From Candidatus Sumerlaeota bacterium (GTDB taxonomy: Bacteria > Bacillota > SLNR01): DNA of 35,317 bases. A model generated the notes under the pieces. The model was not told the origin of the DNA. It did not search any database and was given only the letters and a program-made list of their open reading frames with translations. Positions 27,657 to 35,317 of this stretch are shown piece after piece (positions within the stretch are counted from its first letter, which is position 1; each line of letters opens with the position of its first letter). The stretch is taken from the NCBI GenBank assembly GCA_007132905.1, contig SLNR01000005.1, positions 1-35,317 on the forward strand, in the 5' to 3' direction. Both the position numbers and the translations under genes were made by a program.

Positions 27657-29111
27657 ATGAATTTGGAACAGAATGGCAAGAAGATTTTAATCAAAGGCGG
27701 ATGGATTATCGCTTATAATGGAGAAGAACATGCGCTGCTCAAAGACGGGGTTATAGTAATTGAAGGAAATTCGGTTGTCTATGTCGGCAAGAATTATGAA
27801 GAGCCTGTAGATGAAGTGATCGATGCTTCCTCCCATGTTATTTCTCCTGGATTTATCAGTGTACACGCTCATATGATGAACAGTCCGCTCAATAAGAGTT
27901 TCTTCGAAGATACCGGAAGTCGACAGTTTGGCATGAGTGCCCTCTACGATTTTGGAGCGGTAGACAAAGCAGCTTCAGAAGAAGATTACTATCTCAGCGG
28001 GGAGTATTCGGCGGCTGAGATGCTTAAAACGGGAATCACCACGGCCGTCGAGTTGAACAGGCAAAACGCGGACATGGCCATGGAGATCATCGGCAAGAGC
28101 GGTATGAGAGGTTATGTTGTTCCCGCGTTCAAATCGGCTGTATGGTATACTCCTGACGGCAAAAAGGTGCATTACAAGTGGGATGAAGAGGGCGGTATGA
28201 AAGAATTGGAATTCGCGATCGATTTCATTGAAAAGGTGAAAGGGAAATACGATGGGCGAATTGATTCCATGCTTAGTCCTTATCAGATTGATACCTGTAC
28301 TCCGGAATTGTTTGCTGCAGCCAAAGAGGCATCAGAGCGGCTGGGAGTTCGCCTGCAGGTACACGCGGCACAATCTTTGGTTGAATTTCGAGAAATAATG
28401 GAAAGACACGGCATGACACCCATTCAGTGGCTTGATCATTTAGGGATTTTAAATGATAACCTGATCATAGGGCATTGCATTTTTATCAGCGGGCACAGCA
28501 TGGTCGGCTATCCCGGTGATGAAGACCTAGAGCTTTTAGCTTCCTCCAAAGCCTATGTGGCTCACTGTCCCTGGGTTTTTGCAAGACGCTCCATTATTTT
28601 AGAATCCTTCTCAAGATATCTTAAGGCGGGGATACCCATTGCCATGGGCAATGACACTTTTCCCCAAGATATGATCAATGAAATGAAAATGGCAGCAGTC
28701 GCCTCAAAAATTTATGATCAAGATGCAGTAACGGCAACGGCTCGAGAAGTTTTTGATGCTGCCACCTTAGTAGGCTCAAAAGCATTGGACCGGGAAGATT
28801 TGGGGCGGATTGCACCTGGTTCAAAAGCAGACCTGGTTTTCTTTAAAACAAATACACTTAGGATGTCTCCATTGAGAGATCCAATCAAAAATATTGTTTA
28901 TAATGCGGCCGGAGAAGATATTGAAAAGGTGATGGTTGACGGGAAGATGGTTGTCGAAAACGGCACCCCTGTTCATCTAAATGAAGAGAAATTAGCAGAT
29001 TCTTTCCAAAAGACATTAGAAAGACTGTGGGAAAAAGCGCCTGACAATGACAGAGAAAAAAGAGATATGGACGCTTTGTCTCCGCCATCCATACCTGAAT
29101 GGAAGGAATAA
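27657..29111 (+). CDS. TRZ/ATZ-family amidohydrolase (chlorohydrolase/deaminase type)
   Basis: VISPGFISVHAHMM, MLKTGITTAVE, LQVHAAQS, LIIGHCIFI, AMGNDTFPQDM, GSKADLVFF. Start ATG 27657 (RBS AAAGGGGAG). Confidence 0.85.
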   Translation: MNLEQNGKKILIKGGWIIAYNGEEHALLKDGVIVIEGNSVVYVGKNYEEPVDEVIDASSHVISPGFISVHAHMMNSPLNKSFFEDTGSRQFGMSALYDFGAVDKAASEEDYYLSGEYSAAEMLKTGITTAVELNRQNADMAMEIIGKSGMRGYVVPAFKSAVWYTPDGKKVHYKWDEEGGMKELEFAIDFIEKVKGKYDGRIDSMLSPYQIDTCTPELFAAAKEASERLGVRLQVHAAQSLVEFREIMERHGMTPIQWLDHLGILNDNLIIGHCIFISGHSMVGYPGDEDLELLASSKAYVAHCPWVFARRSIILESFSRYLKAGIPIAMGNDTFPQDMINEMKMAAVASKIYDQDAVTATAREVFDAATLVGSKALDREDLGRIAPGSKADLVFFKTNTLRMSPLRDPIKNIVYNAAGEDIEKVMVDGKMVVENGTPVHLNEEKLADSFQKTLERLWEKAPDNDREKRDMDALSPPSIPEWKE

Positions 29112-29128
29112 AATAAGACGGGCGGCAG

Positions 29129-29154
29129 GGCGGCATAAACTGCCGCCTTTTTTT
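29129..29154 (+). terminator. Strong rho-independent terminator
   Basis: Perfect stem GGCGGCA - TAAAC - TGCCGCC then TTTTTTT; a second GGCGGCA copy at 29121-29127 could pair alternatively. Confidence 0.9.
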
Positions 29155-29277
29155 ATTAGATTTCATCGTAAGATAGTTGAAAGTTGCTTACTATAACCCC
29201 AGATGGCTCATGATGGTAAAGCTTATTGACAATAATAGCTAAAAGAGGGTACAGCTGGTTATTAACGGAGGGTTAAT

Positions 29278-30255
29278 ATGAAAAAGGCATCTAAAAATGT
29301 GACAGGAGCCATTGGAAATACTCCGGTGGTTTGTCTGGATCGATTTACCGATTACTTTAAAGTGTCGGGAAAAATTTTCGCGAAGCTTGAATATCTAAAT
29401 CCCGGCTTTAGTAAAAAAGACCGGATTGCCAAACAGATCATTGAGGAGGCCGAAAAAAAAGGGGCCCTTGATAAAAAGAAACCAGTGTTAGAGATGACAA
29501 GCGGAAACACGGGAATAGGACTGGCGGTTGTTTGTGCGGCTAAAGGGTATGATTTTATTGCGGTGATGTCGAAAGGAAATTCACCCGAAAGAGCAGAAAT
29601 GATAGTTTCATTAGGAGCGGAAGTAGTTTTGGTAGATCAGGCTCCCGGCGGGATTCCCGGACAAGTCACGGGAGAGGATTTAGCTTTGGTGGAAAAAGAG
29701 GTAGAGAATATTGTTCAAAAAAGAGATGTATTTTTTTGCGGGCAGTTTGATCACGAAGGAAATACCCGAGCTCACGAGATTTACACGGGAGAAGAGCTGT
29801 GGGAACAGACAAGTGGAGAGATTGATGTCTTCGTTGATTTTGCAGGAACGGCTGGATCATTTACGGGCTGTGCCCGGGCTCTGCAAAAACATGATAAAAA
29901 GATTCGGTGTTATCTAGTTGAACCCAAAGGAGCTGCTTATTTATCCGGCCAAACGGTTACTAGAGATGGCCACAAAATTCAAGGAGGAGGATACGCCAAA
30001 GAACTACCGCTTTTGGAAAAAGAAAGAGTGTGCGATTACCTTCAGGTAGATGATGATGATGTTATTACCATGACACGTATGGCGGCCCGTCTTGAAGGAA
30101 TTTTCTCAGGTTATTCTTCGGGTGCTAATTTAGCAGCCGCTTTACAGCTTCTCCAAGGTAAAGAAGAAGGCAAGAGCATTGCACTATTGATGAACGATAC
30201 AGGGTTAAAATACTTAAGCACGGACCTTTTTAAGCATCCGCCCGATCAACGATAA
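29278..30255 (+). CDS. PLP-dependent cysteine synthase-family protein
   Basis: IGNTPVVCLDRF, GFSKKDRIAKQI (PLP Lys), MTSGNTGIGLAVVCAAKGY, FAGTAGSFTGCARAL, FSGYSSGANLAAAL. Confidence 0.87.
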   Translation: MKKASKNVTGAIGNTPVVCLDRFTDYFKVSGKIFAKLEYLNPGFSKKDRIAKQIIEEAEKKGALDKKKPVLEMTSGNTGIGLAVVCAAKGYDFIAVMSKGNSPERAEMIVSLGAEVVLVDQAPGGIPGQVTGEDLALVEKEVENIVQKRDVFFCGQFDHEGNTRAHEIYTGEELWEQTSGEIDVFVDFAGTAGSFTGCARALQKHDKKIRCYLVEPKGAAYLSGQTVTRDGHKIQGGGYAKELPLLEKERVCDYLQVDDDDVITMTRMAARLEGIFSGYSSGANLAAALQLLQGKEEGKSIALLMNDTGLKYLSTDLFKHPPDQR

Positions 30256-30336
30256 AAAATTTTACTGCATGATGGTTGGTTTTGTTTCATAATGATAGAA
30301 AATGAGTGTACAAAGGGAAAAAGGGGGCAGTGCAAA

Positions 30337-30525
30337 ATGAAAGTATTGGTGGATCAAGAAGCATGCATTGGCTGCGGAGCTTGTGCCGGAACTTGTCCAG
30401 AAGTATTTCAGCTTGGTGATAATGGGAAAAGTGAAGTGTATGTCTCTGAAATCAAGCCAGAATGGGAAGAAAAAGTAAAATCAGCTGTGTACGGATGTCC
30501 TATGGAAGCAATTTCTATTGAATGA
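30337..30525 (+). CDS. Single [4Fe-4S] ferredoxin
   Basis: MKVLVDQEACIGCGACAGTCPEVFQL...AVYGCPMEAISIE. Confidence 0.9.
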   Translation: MKVLVDQEACIGCGACAGTCPEVFQLGDNGKSEVYVSEIKPEWEEKVKSAVYGCPMEAISIE

Positions 30526-30535
30526 AGATTCTTTT

Positions 30536-30571
30536 TAGGTACCCTGGGGAAATCCCGAGGGTATCTTTTTT
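30536..30571 (+). terminator. Rho-independent terminator after ferredoxin
   Basis: GGTACCCTGGGG AAAT CCCGAGGGTATC followed by TTTTTTTT. Confidence 0.8.
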
Positions 30572-30625
30572 TTGGAGGGAGTCTACTGTGCAAAATAGAA
30601 ACCTCAATTGGAAGGGGGCTTTGTT

Positions 30626-31624
30626 GTGAGAATTGGTGAAATTTCATTGGATAATCCTTTTGTGCTGGCTCCTATGGCGGGGGTTACCGATCTTCCTTTC
30701 CGGCTTCTTGCCAAAAAACACAAAGCCGCCTTAGTTTATACGGAAATGGTAAGTGCTCAAGGGCTGGTATATGGTAATCAAAAAACCCACAGGATACTTG
30801 ATTCTGATCCATTCGAAAAGCCTTTATCTGTTCAGCTGTTTGGATCGGATCCATCCGTGCTCGCTGAGGCTGCTTTGATGGTGCAGGATAACGGAGCTGA
30901 TCTGATCGATATTAATTTGGGCTGTCCTGTCCCCAAAATTGTTAAAAATGGAGAAGGAAGTTATCTCATGAAAGAACCTTCTTTGGTGGCAAAAATTGTT
31001 CGCAGGGTTTCTGACAGCATCAATGTCCCGCTTACGGTCAAAATTCGCAAAGGATGGGATCGGCAGTCTGTCAATGCCGTAGAAATTGCACAAATCGCAG
31101 AGGATTCGGGGGCGCAGGCAGTTGCCGTTCACGGCAGGACCAGAGATCAGTATTACAGTGGGAAGGCAGATTGGAGAATCATAACAAAGGTAAAAGAGAA
31201 ATGTAAAATACCGATTATCGGCAATGGAGATGTGACGAATCCAAAAGAATGTTTAGTTATGTTAGGTGAGGTTGGTTGTGATGGGGTTATGATTGGAAGG
31301 GGAGCTATGGGAAATCCCTGGATATTTTCGCGAAGCTTGAGTTATTTGGAAAGGAAAAGGATGCCAAGCGAACCTTCTGTTCCGGAAAAAATAATGACGG
31401 CGATCTCTCATCTGCATAAAATGACGGCATACAAAGGAGAAACAAGGGGCGTAAAAGAGATGAGAAAACATGCAGCTTGGTATATAAAGAACATGAGAGG
31501 GGCTGCAAAGATAAGAAACAAACTGAATCAAGCAGTCACAGCTGATCAGATGGAAAAAATATTGCTTGATTATGGGGAGTCTTTGACCGGGGTCTTAAAG
31601 GAAGGATGGATGGCTGAAAATTAA
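30626..31624 (+). CDS. dusB: tRNA-dihydrouridine synthase
   Basis: APMAGVTDLPFRLLAKKHKAALVYTEMVSAQGL, DINLGCPVPKIVKNGEGS, TVKIRKGWD, AVAVHGRTRDQYYSGKADW, IGNGDV, GVMIGRGAMGNPWIF. Confidence 0.95.
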   Translation: MRIGEISLDNPFVLAPMAGVTDLPFRLLAKKHKAALVYTEMVSAQGLVYGNQKTHRILDSDPFEKPLSVQLFGSDPSVLAEAALMVQDNGADLIDINLGCPVPKIVKNGEGSYLMKEPSLVAKIVRRVSDSINVPLTVKIRKGWDRQSVNAVEIAQIAEDSGAQAVAVHGRTRDQYYSGKADWRIITKVKEKCKIPIIGNGDVTNPKECLVMLGEVGCDGVMIGRGAMGNPWIFSRSLSYLERKRMPSEPSVPEKIMTAISHLHKMTAYKGETRGVKEMRKHAAWYIKNMRGAAKIRNKLNQAVTADQMEKILLDYGESLTGVLKEGWMAEN

Positions 31625-31640
31625 AAAAAGGCGAGAGTTG

Positions 31641-31674
31641 AAAAAAAGACGTGATCAAACAGGTCTTTTTTTGT
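31641..31674 (+). terminator. Terminator after dusB
   Basis: AAAAAAAGAC - GTGATCAAACAG - GTCTTTTTTT. Confidence 0.7.
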
Positions 31675-31704
31675 TGCTTTTATGCAGTGACAAAGATATA
31701 CTAT

Positions 31705-31728
31705 GTGTGAACACAAAAGTGTGCACAC
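31705..31728. promoter_or_regulatory. Tandem palindromic operator-like element
   Basis: GTGTGAACAC-AAAA-GTGTGCACAC: two GTGTnnACAC palindromes 14 bp apart, 20 bp ahead of the regulator start. Confidence 0.65.
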
Positions 31729-31747
31729 CCTAGAAAGGGGAATAAGC

Positions 31748-32272
31748 ATGGATTTTGTTCGAATAGGGGACAAGGTTATCAGCCGGAGCAAAGTATTAAA
31801 AATTGTTGACAAAATTTTTTCACTTAGAAGCCGCGGTTGGTCCCAGCAGGAAATTGCCGATGAAATTTCGACAGACAGAAGCTTTATTTCAAGATTGGAA
31901 AATCTAGCAGAAGTACGCCGGGGCAGGCGAATTGCCATGGTAGGATTTCCTATTGAAAACAAAGAAGAGATTGAAGACATTGCTTACAAAGAAGGCGTTG
32001 AATTTACTTTGCTTCTGACAGAAAAGGAAAGGTGGAGTTTTGTCCAAGATCGAAGCGGTTTGGAAGTTTTTGACGGAATCATGAACATTCTCAGCGAAAT
32101 CAGGAGTTTTGATGTGGTAATCATCATGGCGTCCAACAAGAGAGTTGCTTTAGTGGAGAGTTTGCTTGATAAAGAAGTCATCAGCGTGGAGATCGGACAT
32201 TCCCCATTAGGAAAAGATGCTTATGTAGATCCAGAGAAGATCGCTAACATTATTCGAGATATGAAAAGATAA
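31748..32272 (+). CDS. HTH transcriptional regulator of unknown specificity
   Basis: IFSLRSRGWSQQEIADEISTDRSFISRLENLAEVRRGRRIAMVGFPIENKEEIEDIAYKEGVEFTLLLTE...; HTH N-terminus and an unfamiliar C-terminal ligand-type domain. Confidence 0.75.
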   Translation: MDFVRIGDKVISRSKVLKIVDKIFSLRSRGWSQQEIADEISTDRSFISRLENLAEVRRGRRIAMVGFPIENKEEIEDIAYKEGVEFTLLLTEKERWSFVQDRSGLEVFDGIMNILSEIRSFDVVIIMASNKRVALVESLLDKEVISVEIGHSPLGKDAYVDPEKIANIIRDMKR

Positions 32273-32317
32273 TTTTCTGCGATTGCTGGGTGTAATCCGA
32301 ATGAAGGAGGGGTGAGG

Positions 32318-33223
32318 TTGAAAAAAGTTGTCAGTGTCAGCCTAGGATCATCAAAAAGAAACAGCTCGGCTGAGATCGAAATTCTGAATCAAAAAATTCA
32401 CATTGAAAGAATAGGAACTGATGGCGATATTAAAAAGGCGATAGAGTTAATTAAAAAAATGGATGGAGAAGTAGACGCTTTTGGCATGGGAGGGATCGAT
32501 TTATATGTTTGGGCAGGAAAGCGACGTTATATTCTCAAAGACGCCGTTCCTATAGCTAAAGCCGCCGTAAAAACCCCCATCGTAGACGGAAGCGGATTAA
32601 AAAACACCCTTGAAAGAAGAGTCATAAGATACCTTCAAGATAGTTCAAAGATGGATTTGAAAGGAAAAAGAGTTCTGATGGTTTGCGGCGTGGATCGTTT
32701 CGGCATGGCCGAAGCATTAAACGAAGCAGGGTGTCATCTTGTTTTTGGGGACCTTATCTTTGTCATAGGACTTCCGGTTTTGCTTAGGTCTTTGAGATCT
32801 CTTCACATGGTGGCTTCGATTCTAGGCCCTATGTTAAGCAGACTGCCCTTTCATATGCTCTACCCTACCGGAAAAAAGCAAGAAGATGTTCATCCTAAAT
32901 ATGAAAAATACTATCAAAATGCAGAAATTATTGCGGGAGATTTCCATTTTATCAGGCGGTATATGCCAAAGAATCTTGAAGGGAAAACGATTATCACCAA
33001 TACGGTAACCAAAGAAGATGCCGCTGAATTAAAGCAGAGGGGAATAGTGAGGTTAATTACAACAACACCGGAAATAGACGGAAGGTCTTTTGGGACAAAT
33101 GTCATGGAAGGAGTGTTGGTCGCTTTAGCAGAAAAACCAGACCATGATTTGAGCGCAGAGGATTATGATCGTCTTTTAGATAAGATTGAGTTTGTTCCTA
33201 GAATCACAGAAATGGCAGATTAA
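32318..33223 (+). CDS. Conserved protein of unknown function (members are sometimes labelled quinate 5-dehydrogenase)
   Basis: Long ORF with good RBS (GGAGGGGTGAGG); motifs DAFGMGGIDLYVWAGKRRYILKDA, VLMVCGVDRFGMAEAL, GDLIFVIGLPVLLRSL. Start TTG 32318 or GTG 32312. Confidence 0.6.
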   Translation: MKKVVSVSLGSSKRNSSAEIEILNQKIHIERIGTDGDIKKAIELIKKMDGEVDAFGMGGIDLYVWAGKRRYILKDAVPIAKAAVKTPIVDGSGLKNTLERRVIRYLQDSSKMDLKGKRVLMVCGVDRFGMAEALNEAGCHLVFGDLIFVIGLPVLLRSLRSLHMVASILGPMLSRLPFHMLYPTGKKQEDVHPKYEKYYQNAEIIAGDFHFIRRYMPKNLEGKTIITNTVTKEDAAELKQRGIVRLITTTPEIDGRSFGTNVMEGVLVALAEKPDHDLSAEDYDRLLDKIEFVPRITEMAD

Positions 33224-33246
33224 AACAATGGCGAAAGGAGATTTTT

Positions 33247-34326
33247 ATGGAAAAGTTTGCGTTTGTACTTCATCCGATTAGTGTTCGAGATATCGCCAGG
33301 AAATTTGGATTTGCAAAATATTTGCCCGACGGTGTTTTGGAAAGCATGTTTAAGATGGTTCCCCCTTTAAAAGTTTCTCATATTACGGGAGTTGAATCTC
33401 CTCACAGTCAAGCAGAAGGATGGTTTGTTGCTGTTCCTCTTACCCCGAAACAGATGACGAACCTGCCCCTGGATTTTGTGCTGGATAGAATCATAAAGGC
33501 AGGAAAAATTGCCGAGCAACAAGGAGCCAAAATACTGGGACTAGGCGCTTTTACTTCTGTTGTTGGAGATGCGGGAATTACAGTCGCAAAAAATTTAGAC
33601 ATTCCCGTGACAACCGGCAACAGTTATACCGTAGCAACAGCGCTTCAAGGCACGGAAAAAGCAGCTGAGCTGATGGATATTGATTTAAGAGAGGCAGAGG
33701 TGGTCGTACTTGGAGCGACAGGGTCTATTGGAAGTGTTTGTTCGGAAATATTGGCCCGCGATAAGAGAAAACTGACTTTGGTTGCAAGAGACAGAACAAA
33801 ACTCGATAACTTGTTGCATAAACTAAGTAATGAATACGACTCAAGGGCGAGCGCTTCAACAGATGTAAAAGAAGCAGTCCAGAATGCAGATGTAATCATT
33901 GCCGTCAGCAGTGCCGTAGAGGCCCTCATCGATGCCGAAGATCTAAAACCCGGTGCCATTGTTTGCGATGTAGCAAGGCCGAGAAGTGTATCAAAAGCGG
34001 TGGCTGAAGCCCGCGACGACGTTTTGGTGATTGAAGGGGGAGTGGTAGAACCGCCCGGAGATGTTGAGTTTAATTTTAATTTTGGATTTCCTCCAAAAAA
34101 CGCATACGCCTGTATGTCTGAGACGATGATTTTAGCTTTAGAGAAAAAATACGAAAGCTTTACTTTGGGAAGAGAACTTTCTTTGGAGAAAGTCGAAGAG
34201 ATTTCGGTTCTTGCTGAAAAGCATGGGTTTAAGCTGGCTGGATTTAGGAGCTTTGAAAGAGCTTTGATGCCTGAGCATATTGAGGCAATAAGAAAGAATG
34301 CTCAAGGGAAGAAACAAACAGGATAA
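33247..34326 (+). CDS. Acyl-ACP reductase (AAR)/shikimate-dehydrogenase-like NAD(P)-binding protein
   Basis: GAKILGLGAFTSVVGDAG, TTGNSYTVATAL, VVVLGATGSIGSVCSEIL (Rossmann), LTLVARDRTKL, VIEGGVVEPPGDVEFNFNFG, AYACMSETMILALE; closely resembles the cyanobacterial acyl-ACP reductase pattern. Confidence 0.75.
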   Translation: MEKFAFVLHPISVRDIARKFGFAKYLPDGVLESMFKMVPPLKVSHITGVESPHSQAEGWFVAVPLTPKQMTNLPLDFVLDRIIKAGKIAEQQGAKILGLGAFTSVVGDAGITVAKNLDIPVTTGNSYTVATALQGTEKAAELMDIDLREAEVVVLGATGSIGSVCSEILARDKRKLTLVARDRTKLDNLLHKLSNEYDSRASASTDVKEAVQNADVIIAVSSAVEALIDAEDLKPGAIVCDVARPRSVSKAVAEARDDVLVIEGGVVEPPGDVEFNFNFGFPPKNAYACMSETMILALEKKYESFTLGRELSLEKVEEISVLAEKHGFKLAGFRSFERALMPEHIEAIRKNAQGKKQTG

Positions 34327-34577
34327 TGCAAACACAGCGGTAATTACGACAAGCTTGCACGTGTTTTTCTGCATCCTGCTAAAGGTAAGCCAGATAGAAA
34401 CATAGTTATCAAAGCTTTTTACAAACAGCGCGGCAGTGATGAACAACTGAACTTAAAGGTACAAAGAGCATGGCCGATGAGGCCATTATGATCATTAAAA
34501 AAGATCTAGCGCATAGGTTTTATTAAAAATCTTAAAATGGGAAAAAGAGGAAGGCAAATTTCAATAGAGTATCGCCC

Positions 34578-34612
34578 AAAGGAGGCAGCTGATTAAATGG
34601 CTGTCTCCTTTT
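34578..34612 (+). terminator. Hairpin with T-rich tail in the intergenic region
   Basis: AAAGGAGGCAGC - TGATTAAATG - GCTGTCTCCTTTT (one G:T pair). Confidence 0.6.
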
Positions 34613-34872
34613 GCGGTTTTTCTTCTTGAAGACATAAATAAGCAAAGAAGTAGATGATAATTGCGGCGAGAAGGAGGATATTTGTTGTTTTGCAAGTATC
34701 TATTTAGAATGGAAGCGACATCCTAATTTATGGTAAGAAGCGCAAAATGGCACCACTTTCTCGCGAATGGGTAAGTTGTAAAATTAAATGCCGTAGGGCA
34801 AAAAATATAGACTCATGGTAAATCCGATGTATAATGTTAAGTGACAAAACAAAACATTACAAAGGAGATACC

Positions 34873-35317
34873 ATGAGCCAATTTAATCATACCTTAGAAT
34901 TGAGAAAAAATAAACACCTTACTGTGAGAGAGAGGTATAAAATTGAAGTTTTACTAAAGGAAGGCTATCGGGCCTACGAAATAGCAAATAGACTAAATAG
35001 AAACAAACGAACCATCGAAAGGGAAATAATAAAAGGCACGGTAAGACTACAAAACACCGATTTAACCTATAGGAAAGAGTATTGTGCTGATGTTGGTCAG
35101 CGGGTGTATGATAAAAATGGGCAAAACAAAGGTCCTGGGCTCAAAATAGGCAATGACCATAAGCTAGTAGAGCACATTGAAGGAAAAATCATTAAAGACA
35201 AATACTCACCGGATGCTGTCATTGGTGAAATTAAAGCAAAGGGAATGAAGTTTAAAACAACCATATGCACAAAGACTTTATACAACTACATAGACCAGGG
35301 ACTCTTTTTAAACGTCA
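34873..35317 (+). mobile_element. IS30-family transposase, N-terminal part (truncated by window edge)
   Basis: MSQFNHTLELRKNKHLTVRERYKIEVLLKEGYRAYEIANRLNRNKRTIEREIIKGTV...YSPDAVIGEIKAKGMKFKTTICTKTLYNYIDQGLF; RBS AAAGGAGAT before ATG 34873; open to the window end. Confidence 0.85.

Noticed and set aside
1-35317. CRISPR arrays, tRNA and rRNA genes
   Set aside because: No regularly spaced repeats, tRNA cloverleaf-like segments or rRNA signatures were noticed on reading; intergenic gaps are short.

Overview
This window looks like a Clostridia-like Firmicutes chromosome segment (inference from gene content and codon style). The left half is mostly housekeeping: a truncated LiaF-like membrane protein, a Toprim + DnaB-type primase-helicase, a patatin phospholipase, a MarR regulator with an MFS efflux gene, exonuclease III, an XRE/S24-like regulator, tilS-hpt-ftsH, a FlK-like thioesterase, folE-folP-folB-folK, nadC, birA, a P1/DmpA-family peptidase and coaX. 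A catabolic island of about 12.4 kb (roughly 18.1-30.5 kb) follows coaX and precedes dusB. It encodes an M20 carbamoylase, a hydantoinase, a hydantoin-type racemase, an ACT protein, an MBL-fold protein, a TM1266-like protein, a QueG-like Fe-S protein, a cysteine-dioxygenase-type cupin, a 956-aa fusion of a PurN-like formyltransferase domain to an NDP-forming acyl-CoA synthetase, a TRZ/ATZ-type amidohydrolase, a cysteine-synthase-like PLP enzyme and a ferredoxin. After dusB there is a small cluster: an HTH regulator with a conspicuous tandem palindromic operator, a conserved unknown protein, and a protein strongly resembling cyanobacterial acyl-ACP reductase. The window ends inside an IS30-like transposase. 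The best candidates for undescribed biology are the island centred on the formyltransferase/acyl-CoA-synthetase fusion and the regulator/unknown/acyl-ACP-reductase-like cluster. All homology calls come from motif recognition by eye; no searches were run.
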